A stretch of 64,000 nucleotides of DNA from Undibacterium pigrum (lineage in GTDB: Bacteria > Pseudomonadota > Gammaproteobacteria > Burkholderiales > Burkholderiaceae_D). The position numbers and the translations under genes are program-made. The notes beneath the pieces are model-generated. The model saw only the letters and a list, made by a program, of their open reading frames with translations, did no database searches and had not been told where the DNA came from. This document shows, piece after piece, positions 27,412-35,472 of this stretch (position 1 is the stretch's first letter; each line of letters starts with the position of its first letter). The stretch covers positions 124,001 through 188,000 of the forward strand of contig NZ_QJKB01000002.1 of the NCBI RefSeq assembly GCF_003201815.1, written 5' to 3'.

Positions 27412-27639
27412 ATGAAGCAGTTTTGGAATAACTTATCCCCCATTTGGAAAACAGTGCTCGCATGCCTGGCGATGGAAACAGGTTTGTTTCTCTTGCTACT
27501 CATATTCAGCCGTTCATTGATCATTTCACTGATGGTACAGATAGTGTTATTTGGTCCACCTACCCTGTTCTTCGCTCCCTTTCTCTATAAAAAATATAAG
27601 AAACTGGCAGAGAAGAAAAAAGGCTTATTGAGTGAATAG
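27412..27639 (+). CDS. Small membrane protein (75 aa)
   Basis: Two hydrophobic segments (about residues 12-31 and 37-55) and a Lys-rich tail (KKYKKLAEKKKG). It overlaps the next gene by 8 bases, so the two are probably co-translated. Function unknown. Confidence 0.6.
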   Translation: MKQFWNNLSPIWKTVLACLAMETGLFLLLLIFSRSLIISLMVQIVLFGPPTLFFAPFLYKKYKKLAEKKKGLLSE

Positions 27640-27883
27640 CAAAAAAATCGACTATGACTGGGTCTGTCATGCCTGCTCAGCAGAAAACAGCAAGCAAATC
27701 CAGCAGTGCCAGGTTTGTGGCTGCGAAGCTTTTGCCAGCGTGAAGACTATGCAAAAACACACGAACCAGCAGCCCAAAGTTGAATTTCAATTCTCACGTG
27801 AGATTGTGGTGGAAGCCTTATCCTGGATAGTGGGAGGCGTTCTTGCGCTTTTATTTAAATATGCTCTCTTAGTGTGGATGTGA
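27632..27883 (+). CDS. Small zinc-ribbon membrane protein (83 aa)
   Basis: The N-terminus holds two Cys pairs (CHAC and CQVC, 16 residues apart), a rubredoxin/RanBP2-like zinc ribbon, followed by a linker and one C-terminal transmembrane helix (about 62-82). GTG start inside the previous gene. It may be a membrane-tethered protein- or nucleic acid-binding module; no specific function is known. Confidence 0.65.
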   Translation: MNSKKIDYDWVCHACSAENSKQIQQCQVCGCEAFASVKTMQKHTNQQPKVEFQFSREIVVEALSWIVGGVLALLFKYALLVWM

Positions 27884-28032
27884 AACGAGCATTTTGTGCC
27901 CTCGCAATAGCTTATTCCCTATTTGTTGCATAATGACGCTTTTAGTCGGCATATTCGTGTAAATACGAACCAAGTTTTCCCGGGTCCGGTTGAAAACTTG
28001 CTGCTGGCTTGTTTAATTTTGCTTCGCATTTC

Positions 28033-29862
28033 ATGTCTATCTCTGCCCAAACAGTAACAACTTCTGACTTATCCACAGTGCAAACCCTGGCAGAATTATT
28101 TGCCTGGCGGGTAGCACAAACCCCTGATGCAGAAGCCTACCGGCAATTCGATGATGCCCAGGGCCTGTGGATATCTTATTCATGGCAACAGACGCAAGAG
28201 CGCGTCCAGGGTTTTATCAAGGCCTTGTCACCATTGGCGCTGGAGCATGGTTCTCGCATCGCTATTTTGCTGCCAAATGGCTTGCATGCAGTCTGCATGG
28301 ACCAGGCCGTGCAGGCTTGCGGCTTTGTGCCTGTGCCCATGCATGCGATGGATAACCCGGCCAGTATTGCCTACATCCTCAGTGACAGCGATGCTGCATT
28401 CTTAATCGCCGCAAGCGACAGACAATGGAAAGACATCGCCAATGCTGGTCTGGAATTGCCAGCCCTGCGTCAGGTCGTTGTGCTGGAAAAAGAGCTGGAT
28501 GCTGCAGTCTTGCCAGCCAGTGTTCCTGTCATACAAATCGATGAATGGCTGGCCAGCGCAGCACATCTGCAAGCCAGTGCAAAAGGCCCGGCAGCCGATG
28601 ATCTGGCGGCGCTGGTCTACACTTCGGGCACGACAGGCAAACCCAAGGGTGTCATGCTGACGCATACCAATGTGGTGTCTAACGTCAAGGCAGTTGTCCA
28701 CAGGGTGTCGCCGGTTATTAGTGATGTGTTTTTATCCTTCCTGCCCTTGTCGCATACCTTTGAGCGTACTGCAGGTTATTACCTGCCGATAGCTGCTGGT
28801 GCCTGCGTCGCCTTCTCGCGCTCGGTCAAGCAATTGCCACAGGATTTGCTGGAAGTGCAGCCTACGATTTTGATTTCTGTGCCGCGCATTTATGAGCGTG
28901 TGTATGGTGTGATTCAGACCAAGCTCTCGGCATCAAAATTGCAGGCGAATTTGTTCAATCTGGCGATTGCTACCGGCTGGCGTCGTTTCAGTCGTGAGCA
29001 GGGTTTGCTCAAGGGTGATGGCATGACCGCCTTGCTGGACAGCCTGCGCTGGCTGGTGCTGGAACCACTGATCGCCAGCAAGCTCAAGAACCAGTTTGGT
29101 GGTCGCTTGCGGGTGGCTGTCAGTGGTGGTGCGGCTTTGTCGCAGGCAATTTCGCAATGCTTCCTGGGCTTGGGCATACCTATCGTCCAGGGTTATGGCA
29201 TGACCGAGACCGCCCCTGTGGTTTCCTTCAATGCGCCTGATGATAATGATCCCGCCACGGTAGGCCGCGCTGTGGAAAAGGTAGAAGTGCGCATAGGCGA
29301 AAATGCAGAATTGCAGGTTCGTGGCCCGAATGTCATGCGTGGTTACTGGAAGCGGGAAGAAGATACCGCCAAGACTTTTATTGATGGCTGGCTGCGTACC
29401 GGTGACCAGGCATCCATCGTTGACGGGCGCGTGCGCATCCTGGGCCGCGTCAAGGAAATCATCGTCACCTCTACCGGTGAAAAAATTGCTCCTGTAGACC
29501 TGGAACTGGCGATCATGAATGATGCCGTGTTTGAGCAGGCATATGCCTTTGGCGAGAACGCCCCCTTCATCGCCTGTGCCGTGGTGCTAAGCCGTGCCTA
29601 CTGGCTGGATCTGTCCAGCTCACTGTGCCTGAACCCGGATGATGCAGCCAGCCTGAAATCACCGCAGGCGCAAAAAGCGGTAGTGCAGCGTATCAAGGGC
29701 CTGACAAAAGGCTTTCCTTACTATGCACAACCACGCGCGGCGATTCTGACACTGGAACCATGGACGGTGGAAAACACCCTGATCACCCCTACCCTGAAAC
29801 TCAAGCGCAATAATTTGCTCGCGCATTTTGCTGCGGATATCGAGGCTGTGTATAAGCGCTAA
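28033..29862 (+). CDS. Long-chain acyl-CoA synthetase (AMP-forming)
   Basis: 609 residues, FadD15/long-chain subgroup of the ANL superfamily. It activates fatty acids to acyl-CoA via acyl-adenylate. The phosphate loop YTSGTTGKPKGVMLTH is near residue 200, QGYGMTETAP near 390, and the hinge GWLRTGDQ and RVKEIIVTSTGEKIAP follow. The ATG at 28033 is preferred to TTG 28009. A DnaA box (28069-28077) encodes Leu-Ser-Thr near the N-terminus. Confidence 0.92.
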   Translation: MSISAQTVTTSDLSTVQTLAELFAWRVAQTPDAEAYRQFDDAQGLWISYSWQQTQERVQGFIKALSPLALEHGSRIAILLPNGLHAVCMDQAVQACGFVPVPMHAMDNPASIAYILSDSDAAFLIAASDRQWKDIANAGLELPALRQVVVLEKELDAAVLPASVPVIQIDEWLASAAHLQASAKGPAADDLAALVYTSGTTGKPKGVMLTHTNVVSNVKAVVHRVSPVISDVFLSFLPLSHTFERTAGYYLPIAAGACVAFSRSVKQLPQDLLEVQPTILISVPRIYERVYGVIQTKLSASKLQANLFNLAIATGWRRFSREQGLLKGDGMTALLDSLRWLVLEPLIASKLKNQFGGRLRVAVSGGAALSQAISQCFLGLGIPIVQGYGMTETAPVVSFNAPDDNDPATVGRAVEKVEVRIGENAELQVRGPNVMRGYWKREEDTAKTFIDGWLRTGDQASIVDGRVRILGRVKEIIVTSTGEKIAPVDLELAIMNDAVFEQAYAFGENAPFIACAVVLSRAYWLDLSSSLCLNPDDAASLKSPQAQKAVVQRIKGLTKGFPYYAQPRAAILTLEPWTVENTLITPTLKLKRNNLLAHFAADIEAVYKR

Positions 29863-29881
29863 CTTATGCACAGAGCTTGGC

Positions 29882-29907
29882 CAGGTGCTGCAAACTTGCA
29901 GCACCTG
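29882..29907. terminator. Bidirectional terminator hairpin
   Basis: A 12-bp perfect stem (29882-29893 with 29896-29907, CAGGTGCTGCAA) around a two-base loop lies between two convergent genes. T-rich sequence follows on the plus side. Confidence 0.75.
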
Positions 29908-29916
29908 TGACTTTGT

Positions 29917-31173
29917 TTAGCCGAACGGAATGAAATCTATGCCGTTCTGTATCTTGGCAACCACCTGTACCTGGTTCTCGGTACTCTCGCTAAAACTGGC
30001 GAGTATGTCGGCTCTTGTCATGCCCTTGCTGACTTGCCCATTCCAGTAATCAAAGCCTGCCTGGTCTGGTGTCCGGTGCAGCACATTACTGTACAGGGCA
30101 GTCAGGAAGGCATTGTCAGAGATATTTGCCCCATACAATTGCTTGAACTCGGCGGAAATGACAAAGCTGGCAGCAACCTGGTTCAGTGTTGATCCCTTGT
30201 CCATCTGCCCTATCCAGTAACCCAGGCCAGGCAAATCCGGGGTGCGGTTGAAGGCAGCCTGGTAGATACGGTAAGCTACACCCGCCGTGCTATTGATATC
30301 CAGTGCCACGCTCATGTCAGCAAATTGCAGTCGTTCTACCTGATTGACAGTATCCGTACCCTCAGCCCCGGTTTTATCCTGGACAGTAAAATTGGCACCG
30401 GATGCAGTGATGTTGAAGTCACTGCGCTTGCCAGCATAGATGGCAATGTCCAGGCCTGCGCCACCATTGATGATGTCATTTCCGGCCAGTCCATTGAAAC
30501 TGTCATTACCTGCAGTACCGCTGAGGCTGTCGTTACCCGCCGTACCGACGATGCCACCCGGTACCGCCTTGACGGCGGTAGTGAAAGAATAGCTGCTCGT
30601 GCCTATGTAGTTGTTGCCAGCAATATCCTTGATGGCGCCTGAAGGGATATTGAGCTTGTAAGTGCTGCCATTATTGAGGTCATTGGTCGGGTTGATGGTG
30701 ACCGTATTGCCGCTGATAGTGACATTGCTGCTTTGAGCAATATTGTAGCTGGCGACTGTACTGCCATCGGCGTTTTGCAGGCTGATGGTGCCGCTGCCAG
30801 CCTTGACCGGTTCGCTGAAGGTCAGCACGATATCGCTATTGGTGGCAACGCTGCCAGCCAGCGTTGCCGGGCTGAAACTGATTACTGTAGGCGGTGTGGT
30901 ATCGCCAAAAAAACTCAGCAAATCCAGCGTATCCTGGCCATTATTGAATACCAGTCTTTCCATGTTGAACAGGGTGGCATGCAATTCGCCGCTTGCTCCG
31001 GACAGAGTATCGATGTGCACAGAGCCATCAGCTGCCTTGGTAATGGTATAACTGGAGCGCAGTGAAGTACCCAGATTGAGGGTGTCTATACCGCCCTTGC
31101 CATCGAGTGTAAAAGTCGATGGATTAATGACGGTCCAGGTATTATTGCCATCGTCGCCGACTACGGTAGTCAT
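29917..31173 (-). CDS. RTX-type protein with Ig-like and DUF4214 domains
   Basis: 418 residues without a signal peptide. Order: an N-terminal GNNTWTV/GGIDTLNLG module (1-90), a bacterial Ig-like domain (about 90-200, FSPATLAGSVATNSDIVLTFSEPV), calcium-binding nonapeptide repeats (about 208-245: GTAGNDSL, GTAGNDSF, GLAGNDII, GGAGLD), and two DUF4214 repeats (about 300-400: YRIYQAAFNRTPDLPGLGYW and YSNVLHRTPDQAGFDYW). It is probably exported by a type I system with an uncleaved C-terminal signal and folds with calcium outside the cell. No type I transporter gene is nearby. Confidence 0.85.
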   Translation of the reverse strand: MTTVVGDDGNNTWTVINPSTFTLDGKGGIDTLNLGTSLRSSYTITKAADGSVHIDTLSGASGELHATLFNMERLVFNNGQDTLDLLSFFGDTTPPTVISFSPATLAGSVATNSDIVLTFSEPVKAGSGTISLQNADGSTVASYNIAQSSNVTISGNTVTINPTNDLNNGSTYKLNIPSGAIKDIAGNNYIGTSSYSFTTAVKAVPGGIVGTAGNDSLSGTAGNDSFNGLAGNDIINGGAGLDIAIYAGKRSDFNITASGANFTVQDKTGAEGTDTVNQVERLQFADMSVALDINSTAGVAYRIYQAAFNRTPDLPGLGYWIGQMDKGSTLNQVAASFVISAEFKQLYGANISDNAFLTALYSNVLHRTPDQAGFDYWNGQVSKGMTRADILASFSESTENQVQVVAKIQNGIDFIPFG

Positions 31174-31198
31174 GATAGATACTCCTTAAATTCTCTGT

Positions 31199-32092
31199 TC
31201 AGGCTGTAGCCTGAGTATGTACTCTGCCCTGCTGGTCAATCGCCAGGAAGCGCAAGCCGGTTTGCTGTAAATATGCCAGCGCATTTGCTTCTTTCAACAT
31301 GCCTATGGTGGTGCAACTGCCAGCCAGCGCGGCCACAGGTGCCAGTACGCTGATACTGCGCCACTGCCTGACCGGCATGCCGGTCTGCGGGTTCAGGATA
31401 TGGCAATAACGTTGTCCAGCCACTTCCATATACTTTTCATAATCACCACTGGTTGCCAGCGCCCCTGTCGTCAGGGGAATGCTGGCAATAATCTTGTCTG
31501 GCTGGCGTGGGTCTTGTATGCCCATGATCCAGGCCTGGCCATCCGGCTTGGGGCCCAGCACCCGTATATCACCACCCAGATTGACATAGCCATGCGTGAC
31601 GCCTGCTACCTGTAATACGGATGCTGCCCGGTCTGCTGCATATTCCTTGCCAAAGCCACCAAAATCAATCTCCATGCCTGCCAGCGGCAATCTCAGCTTG
31701 TTATCTGCTCTCTCCACCTTGTGCCAGCCTATACGCTGGCACAAAGCCTGCACTTCATCTTCTGCCGGCAAGCGCTGGTTCTTGAAGTCCCAGGCCTGGC
31801 GCAGTATGCCTGCCGTGATATCGAACAAGCCATCGCTGGCCTGGTACAAGGCCTGGGCATAATCAAACAAGGCCACAGTCTCTTCATCACAGGCTATTGC
31901 ATCCCCGCCCGCCTGAGCATTGATGCGTGAGACTATGCTGTCCGGTCTATAACGCGAATACTTGACTTCTATCCTTCTGACTTCCGCAATCGCTTCCTGT
32001 GCTTTGGCAAACATCGCCTGTTCATCATCGTCTGCAATGACAACTTCACAAGTGCTGGCCATGGCCTTGAAAGGGATGCGGTAAATCTGCAT
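31199..32092 (-). CDS. apbE: FAD:protein FMN transferase (ApbE family)
   Basis: 297 residues. ApbE enzymes move FMN from FAD to a Ser/Thr of a target protein. Family features: YSRYRPDSIVSRIN, DFGGFGKEYAADRA, VNLGGDIRVLG and HILNPQTGMPV (His and Asp/Asn for Mg-FAD binding). The protein lacks a signal or lipobox; an in-frame stop lies eight codons upstream of the ATG, so no hidden leader exists. It follows the DUF3570 gene by 21 bases, and that protein contains an ApbE acceptor-like motif. Confidence 0.93.
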   Translation of the reverse strand: MQIYRIPFKAMASTCEVVIADDDEQAMFAKAQEAIAEVRRIEVKYSRYRPDSIVSRINAQAGGDAIACDEETVALFDYAQALYQASDGLFDITAGILRQAWDFKNQRLPAEDEVQALCQRIGWHKVERADNKLRLPLAGMEIDFGGFGKEYAADRAASVLQVAGVTHGYVNLGGDIRVLGPKPDGQAWIMGIQDPRQPDKIIASIPLTTGALATSGDYEKYMEVAGQRYCHILNPQTGMPVRQWRSISVLAPVAALAGSCTTIGMLKEANALAYLQQTGLRFLAIDQQGRVHTQATA

Positions 32093-32113
32093 AAATCTAT
32101 CAGTACACCAGCA

Positions 32114-33244
32114 CTAAAATTGCCGTGACAAACCCAGCTGTACAGTCCTGGCATCAAAGGGCAACAGCCCCGGGCTGCCGCTGCCAAACAAACGCCATGA
32201 AGCGCGTTGCTGGTATTGCTCATACTTCACATCGACTTGCCAGTCTTCATTGATTTGCTTCGCCAGTTTGATACCCACGGTACGTGCGCCATACGCCGAC
32301 ACGCGCTGGTCCTCAGAATAATGCTGCGCACCATCAGGCGGGTTGGGGGCAAACGGATACATTTCCGGCCTGGCATCAACGTAGAAACTGGCGGCACTCT
32401 GGCTATAGATGCGCAATATCGGCGTGACACTCCAGCCCAGGCCTAAGGGCTGGGTATATTCCAGACCGAAGGTATGCGACCTGATCTTCCAGCTATCACC
32501 AAAATAGCGGTAACTGAGACGGGCACTGCCGCCTGTTGCATCGAAATGATGGTTCCAGCGCGTCAACAAGGTATAGCTGTTGCGTTCATCCGGGCGCTTG
32601 TCAAAAGCCTTATAGGGGTCAGACAAATAACCTTTGGCATGGGCCAGGCCCAGATTGACCTGCACGATATCATTTATGCTCATGACCTGGGTCAGGCCCA
32701 GCAAGGCATCGCTCACCTGCTTGTTTTCACCTTTGATCCTGCCGGTCGAGGCACTGACGGTATCATTGGCAAACCCCAGGCCCGCTGTCCATGTGGTATT
32801 TTTATCTTCGCTGAACTGGCTGCCCTGTACTGACATGCCGCGCGAAATATAGTCTGCCTCGCTGGATGCCGTAGCACCCAGGGTCAGTGTGTGATGCGGG
32901 AAATAACGGGTGACTTCGGCATCCAGTGCCCGGCGAAAATCCCTGAGCTTGACCAGGCCATAACTATGAAAGGCGGGCGAGGCACCAGAAATACTATCGG
33001 TGACATAAGTCGCACCAACTGACCATTCATCCGACAGCGGTGCCATGATCTTGAGGGCGCTGGCCTGTACCTTGACGCGTTCTTCGCCTGGCTGGCTGTC
33101 CTTGTAATCAAGTAATTTCAGGCTGATCAGGCCCTTGTCCGGTGCTGACTCCGCATGTGCAGCCTGCATCATGGGCAGTGCCAGTGCAGCAGCCAGCAAA
33201 GTGCTGGCCAGATTGTCAGGGGTCTTGGGGATGACTGGTTTCAT
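32114..33244 (-). CDS. DUF3570 outer-membrane protein, possible flavinylation target
   Basis: 376 residues: a signal peptide (1-31, QAAHAE) and then alternating amphipathic strands ending in an aromatic residue (LSRQF), as in outer-membrane beta-barrels. Residues 83-89 read DSISGAS (bases 32978-32998), fitting the ApbE acceptor pattern D-x-x-S/T-G-A-T/S, with Ser89 as candidate FMN site. It lies in an operon with ApbE, DUF4266 and TlpA genes. The family has no established function. RBS AGGA lies about 6 bases before the ATG. Confidence 0.85.
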   Translation of the reverse strand: MKPVIPKTPDNLASTLLAAALALPMMQAAHAESAPDKGLISLKLLDYKDSQPGEERVKVQASALKIMAPLSDEWSVGATYVTDSISGASPAFHSYGLVKLRDFRRALDAEVTRYFPHHTLTLGATASSEADYISRGMSVQGSQFSEDKNTTWTAGLGFANDTVSASTGRIKGENKQVSDALLGLTQVMSINDIVQVNLGLAHAKGYLSDPYKAFDKRPDERNSYTLLTRWNHHFDATGGSARLSYRYFGDSWKIRSHTFGLEYTQPLGLGWSVTPILRIYSQSAASFYVDARPEMYPFAPNPPDGAQHYSEDQRVSAYGARTVGIKLAKQINEDWQVDVKYEQYQQRASWRLFGSGSPGLLPFDARTVQLGLSRQF

Positions 33245-33303
33245 GCTTTTTCCTGAGCCTTGTCCTTACTTATTCATGCTTTTACTTACGCTTGTTTTAA
33301 TCT

Positions 33304-33558
33304 TTAGTTGCAGCCACAACCGCCGCCACCCACACCTGTGCCACCAAAGGCAGATTCCTTGCTGGAATAAGTATGTTCGGCGAATTTGTTTTCCAGCGCA
33401 TCATGGGTAAAGGTCATTTCCTTCTTGGCCAGCTTGCCTTTTTCCCAGGGCTGTACGGCCTGCACCAGTTGCATATTGCCGCAAGCACTGCAGGAAAGCA
33501 CCAGGCCCAGCAAAACCAGTTTGCGCACATATGTACCATGTATGAATTGCATCATCAT
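33304..33558 (-). CDS. DUF4266 lipoprotein
   Basis: 84 residues. A signal segment with lipobox-like LVLSCSAC (Cys about residue 23 or 26) precedes the DUF4266 core VQPWEKGKLAKKEMTF, ENKFAEHTYSSKESAFGG and the closing Gly-rich GGGGCGCN. The invariant C-terminal Cys pair could bind metal or form a disulfide, which fits the TlpA gene directly upstream. It starts in an ATGA overlap with the TlpA stop. Confidence 0.88.
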   Translation of the reverse strand: MMMQFIHGTYVRKLVLLGLVLSCSACGNMQLVQAVQPWEKGKLAKKEMTFTHDALENKFAEHTYSSKESAFGGTGVGGGGCGCN

Positions 33559-34064
33559 TTATTCCCCAGGCCTGCCTGTATGGCTTGTTCAATTTTTGTC
33601 TTGCTGGCTTCAGTAAAGCCTGCGTGCTGGTACAGTACCTTGCCATCCCGGTCTATCAGTATGCTGCTGGGCATGCCCTTGATTTCATACTGACGCGGCA
33701 TGACTCCCTTGGGATCATAGGCGATATGAAAATTGCCGGGTGTGGATTTCAGGAATTCCTGCGCTTCTTCCGGCTTGCTGTCGAGGTTGATGGCTACTAC
33801 CTGGAAACCTTGCGCACCGTACTTGCTTTGCATGGCATTCATCCACGGGAAGGATTGTTTGCATGGCCCACACCAGGATGCCCAGAAATCCAGATAAACG
33901 ACTTTGCCGCGATAATCAGCCAGCTGTATATTGCCCTTGCTGCTCTGGGCGCTGAACTCAGGTGCGGGTTTGCCAGTTTCCAATGCAAGGGCAGGCATGT
34001 TCCAGCCTGCCAGAACGATCAAGGCAGTCGCCAACGACTTTAGCTTCAGATTCAGAAATACCAT
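33555..34064 (-). CDS. TlpA-like periplasmic thiol-disulfide oxidoreductase
   Basis: 169 residues: a signal peptide (1-28), then a thioredoxin fold of the TlpA/ResA type with active site WCGPC (about residues 64-68) and the cis-Pro in KGMPSSILID. It is the first gene of the cassette and is translationally coupled to the DUF4266 gene. A role in reducing the Cys pair of the DUF4266 lipoprotein is plausible. RBS AAGG lies 7 bases before the ATG. Confidence 0.92.
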   Translation of the reverse strand: MVFLNLKLKSLATALIVLAGWNMPALALETGKPAPEFSAQSSKGNIQLADYRGKVVYLDFWASWCGPCKQSFPWMNAMQSKYGAQGFQVVAINLDSKPEEAQEFLKSTPGNFHIAYDPKGVMPRQYEIKGMPSSILIDRDGKVLYQHAGFTEASKTKIEQAIQAGLGNK

Positions 34065-34399
34065 GTTCTAGCCTTGCAGGAAAAATGATTGCCAGCCTTG
34101 CATCAGCAAAAAGTAGCTCGCGTTTTACATCCATCATAAGCCCTGTGCAGCGCAAATAAATCCCGGCTTTAGTAAAGATAGCGCGTTTTCTGTAAAGAAC
34201 TGTAACCAATAAAGTGTGAAAGACAAGTCTGCACTCAAACAAGTTGTCTTATAAATATATTTCTCCTGGAAAAGGGTAATGCAACCTAAAAACAACAAAT
34301 CGCTTTGCTGTTTTGACCCTCCCGCACTATCTGGCTAGCATGCCTTAACAGAAAAATCACATTGAGTCTAACTGAGCTTAACAAGGAGTCTATATCGCA
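34065..34399. other. Intergenic region between divergent TlpA and decarboxylase genes
   Basis: 335 bases without an open frame of note. The middle (34230-34265) is AT-rich. It should carry the promoter of the ApbE cassette on the minus strand and that of the decarboxylase-cupin pair on the plus strand. No operator is identifiable. Confidence 0.4.
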
Positions 34400-34798
34400 A
34401 TGGATAAGCAAACCGACCAGCAATTTCAGGATGGCCTGCATATACGCAAACAAGTCATGGGTGATGCCTTTGTAGAAAAGGCCTTCAGCAATACCGATGC
34501 CTTTACCGCACCGTTGCAGGAATTTGTCACCCGCAATGCCTGGGGTACGGTCTGGTGCCGTGATGGTCTGGATTTAAAGACGCGCAGCCTGATCACCCTG
34601 TCCATGCTGACCGCTTTGGGACGGGCTCACGAGATCAAGGGCCATGTTCGTGGTGCTGTCAATAACGGCGCCAGCATGAAAGAAATACAAGAAGTACTAT
34701 TACATGCCAGCGTGTATTGCGGTATGCCGCTGGCCATCGACGCCTATCGCTCTGCTCATGAAGTCTTGCTGGAGATGGGCAAGATAGACATAGCCTAA
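34400..34798 (+). CDS. Carboxymuconolactone decarboxylase family protein (PcaC-like)
   Basis: 132 residues, all helical, with the CMD signature HEIKGHVRGAVNNGASMKE and LLHASVYCGMPLAIDAY. The full-length match to PcaC suggests decarboxylation of gamma-carboxymuconolactone, but no other protocatechuate genes are nearby and the Cys pair of the AhpD branch is absent. It is followed 34 bases later by a cupin gene; together they may handle a small lactone or ring-cleavage product. Confidence 0.85.
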   Translation: MDKQTDQQFQDGLHIRKQVMGDAFVEKAFSNTDAFTAPLQEFVTRNAWGTVWCRDGLDLKTRSLITLSMLTALGRAHEIKGHVRGAVNNGASMKEIQEVLLHASVYCGMPLAIDAYRSAHEVLLEMGKIDIA

Positions 34799-34832
34799 AT
34801 AATAGCCACCTGATATTTCCAAGGAAGCAGAT

Positions 34833-35333
34833 ATGACAGAGAAAAGAAAAGCCATCGCACTCACGGAGGACGGGATAACCCGTCCGTTTGTGGTGGAGGA
34901 TGTACCCTGGGATGAATATTCCCACGGCCAGAGTTTTGGTTCACGTTACCGTCAGTTAGGCCAGTATGGCGGTTGCCAGCACATAGGCGTCAGCATGGAA
35001 GAACTGTCACCCGGCAAACTTGCCTGCCCCAACCATTATCATTATCTGGAAGAAGAACAATTGATGCTGCTCGATGGCAGCCTGACCCTGCGCATGGGTG
35101 AGCAGACCTATATCATGAAAGCGGGCGATTACATGGTATTCCCGGCCGGACAAAAGGTGGGGCACAGTCTGTACAATCATACCGATGCGGTATGCCGCTA
35201 CCTGATCATAGGCGAGCGTAATCCGCATGACGTGATTGTCTATCCCGACACCAATCGCATCAGTGTCGTGCTGGCCGGCGAGGGCTATGACAAGGCAGCC
35301 ACGCTGCAATACTGGGAACGTGAGAAAGATTGA
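34833..35333 (+). CDS. Cupin-domain protein
   Basis: 166 residues with one double-stranded beta-helix. Metal-site residues follow the cupin pattern: PNHYHYLEEEQLMLLDG (two His and a Glu) and a later His in GQKVGHSLYNH. It may be an isomerase, dioxygenase or sugar-binding protein; the CMD-family neighbour hints at a small-molecule pathway. RBS AAGGAAG lies ahead of the ATG. Confidence 0.85.
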   Translation: MTEKRKAIALTEDGITRPFVVEDVPWDEYSHGQSFGSRYRQLGQYGGCQHIGVSMEELSPGKLACPNHYHYLEEEQLMLLDGSLTLRMGEQTYIMKAGDYMVFPAGQKVGHSLYNHTDAVCRYLIIGERNPHDVIVYPDTNRISVVLAGEGYDKAATLQYWEREKD

Positions 35334-35416
35334 AAGGGGCTGTAAGGTATCAGGCAGCGGTACAGGCTTTGCAATTAAGTCCTCTAATTCCTCATTTGGT
35401 GTCATCACAGTGGCTG

Positions 35417-35435
35417 TCCGGCAAAAATTGCCGGA
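35417..35435. other. Hairpin before the LytS-like gene
   Basis: TCCGGCAA (35417-35424) and TTGCCGGA (35428-35435) form a perfect 8-bp stem with an AAA loop, 38 bases before the start at 35473. It may end the cupin transcript or influence the kinase leader. Confidence 0.5.
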
Positions 35436-35472
35436 TACTCTGCATGGTCTTGATTGAATGAAAGGATAAGTG

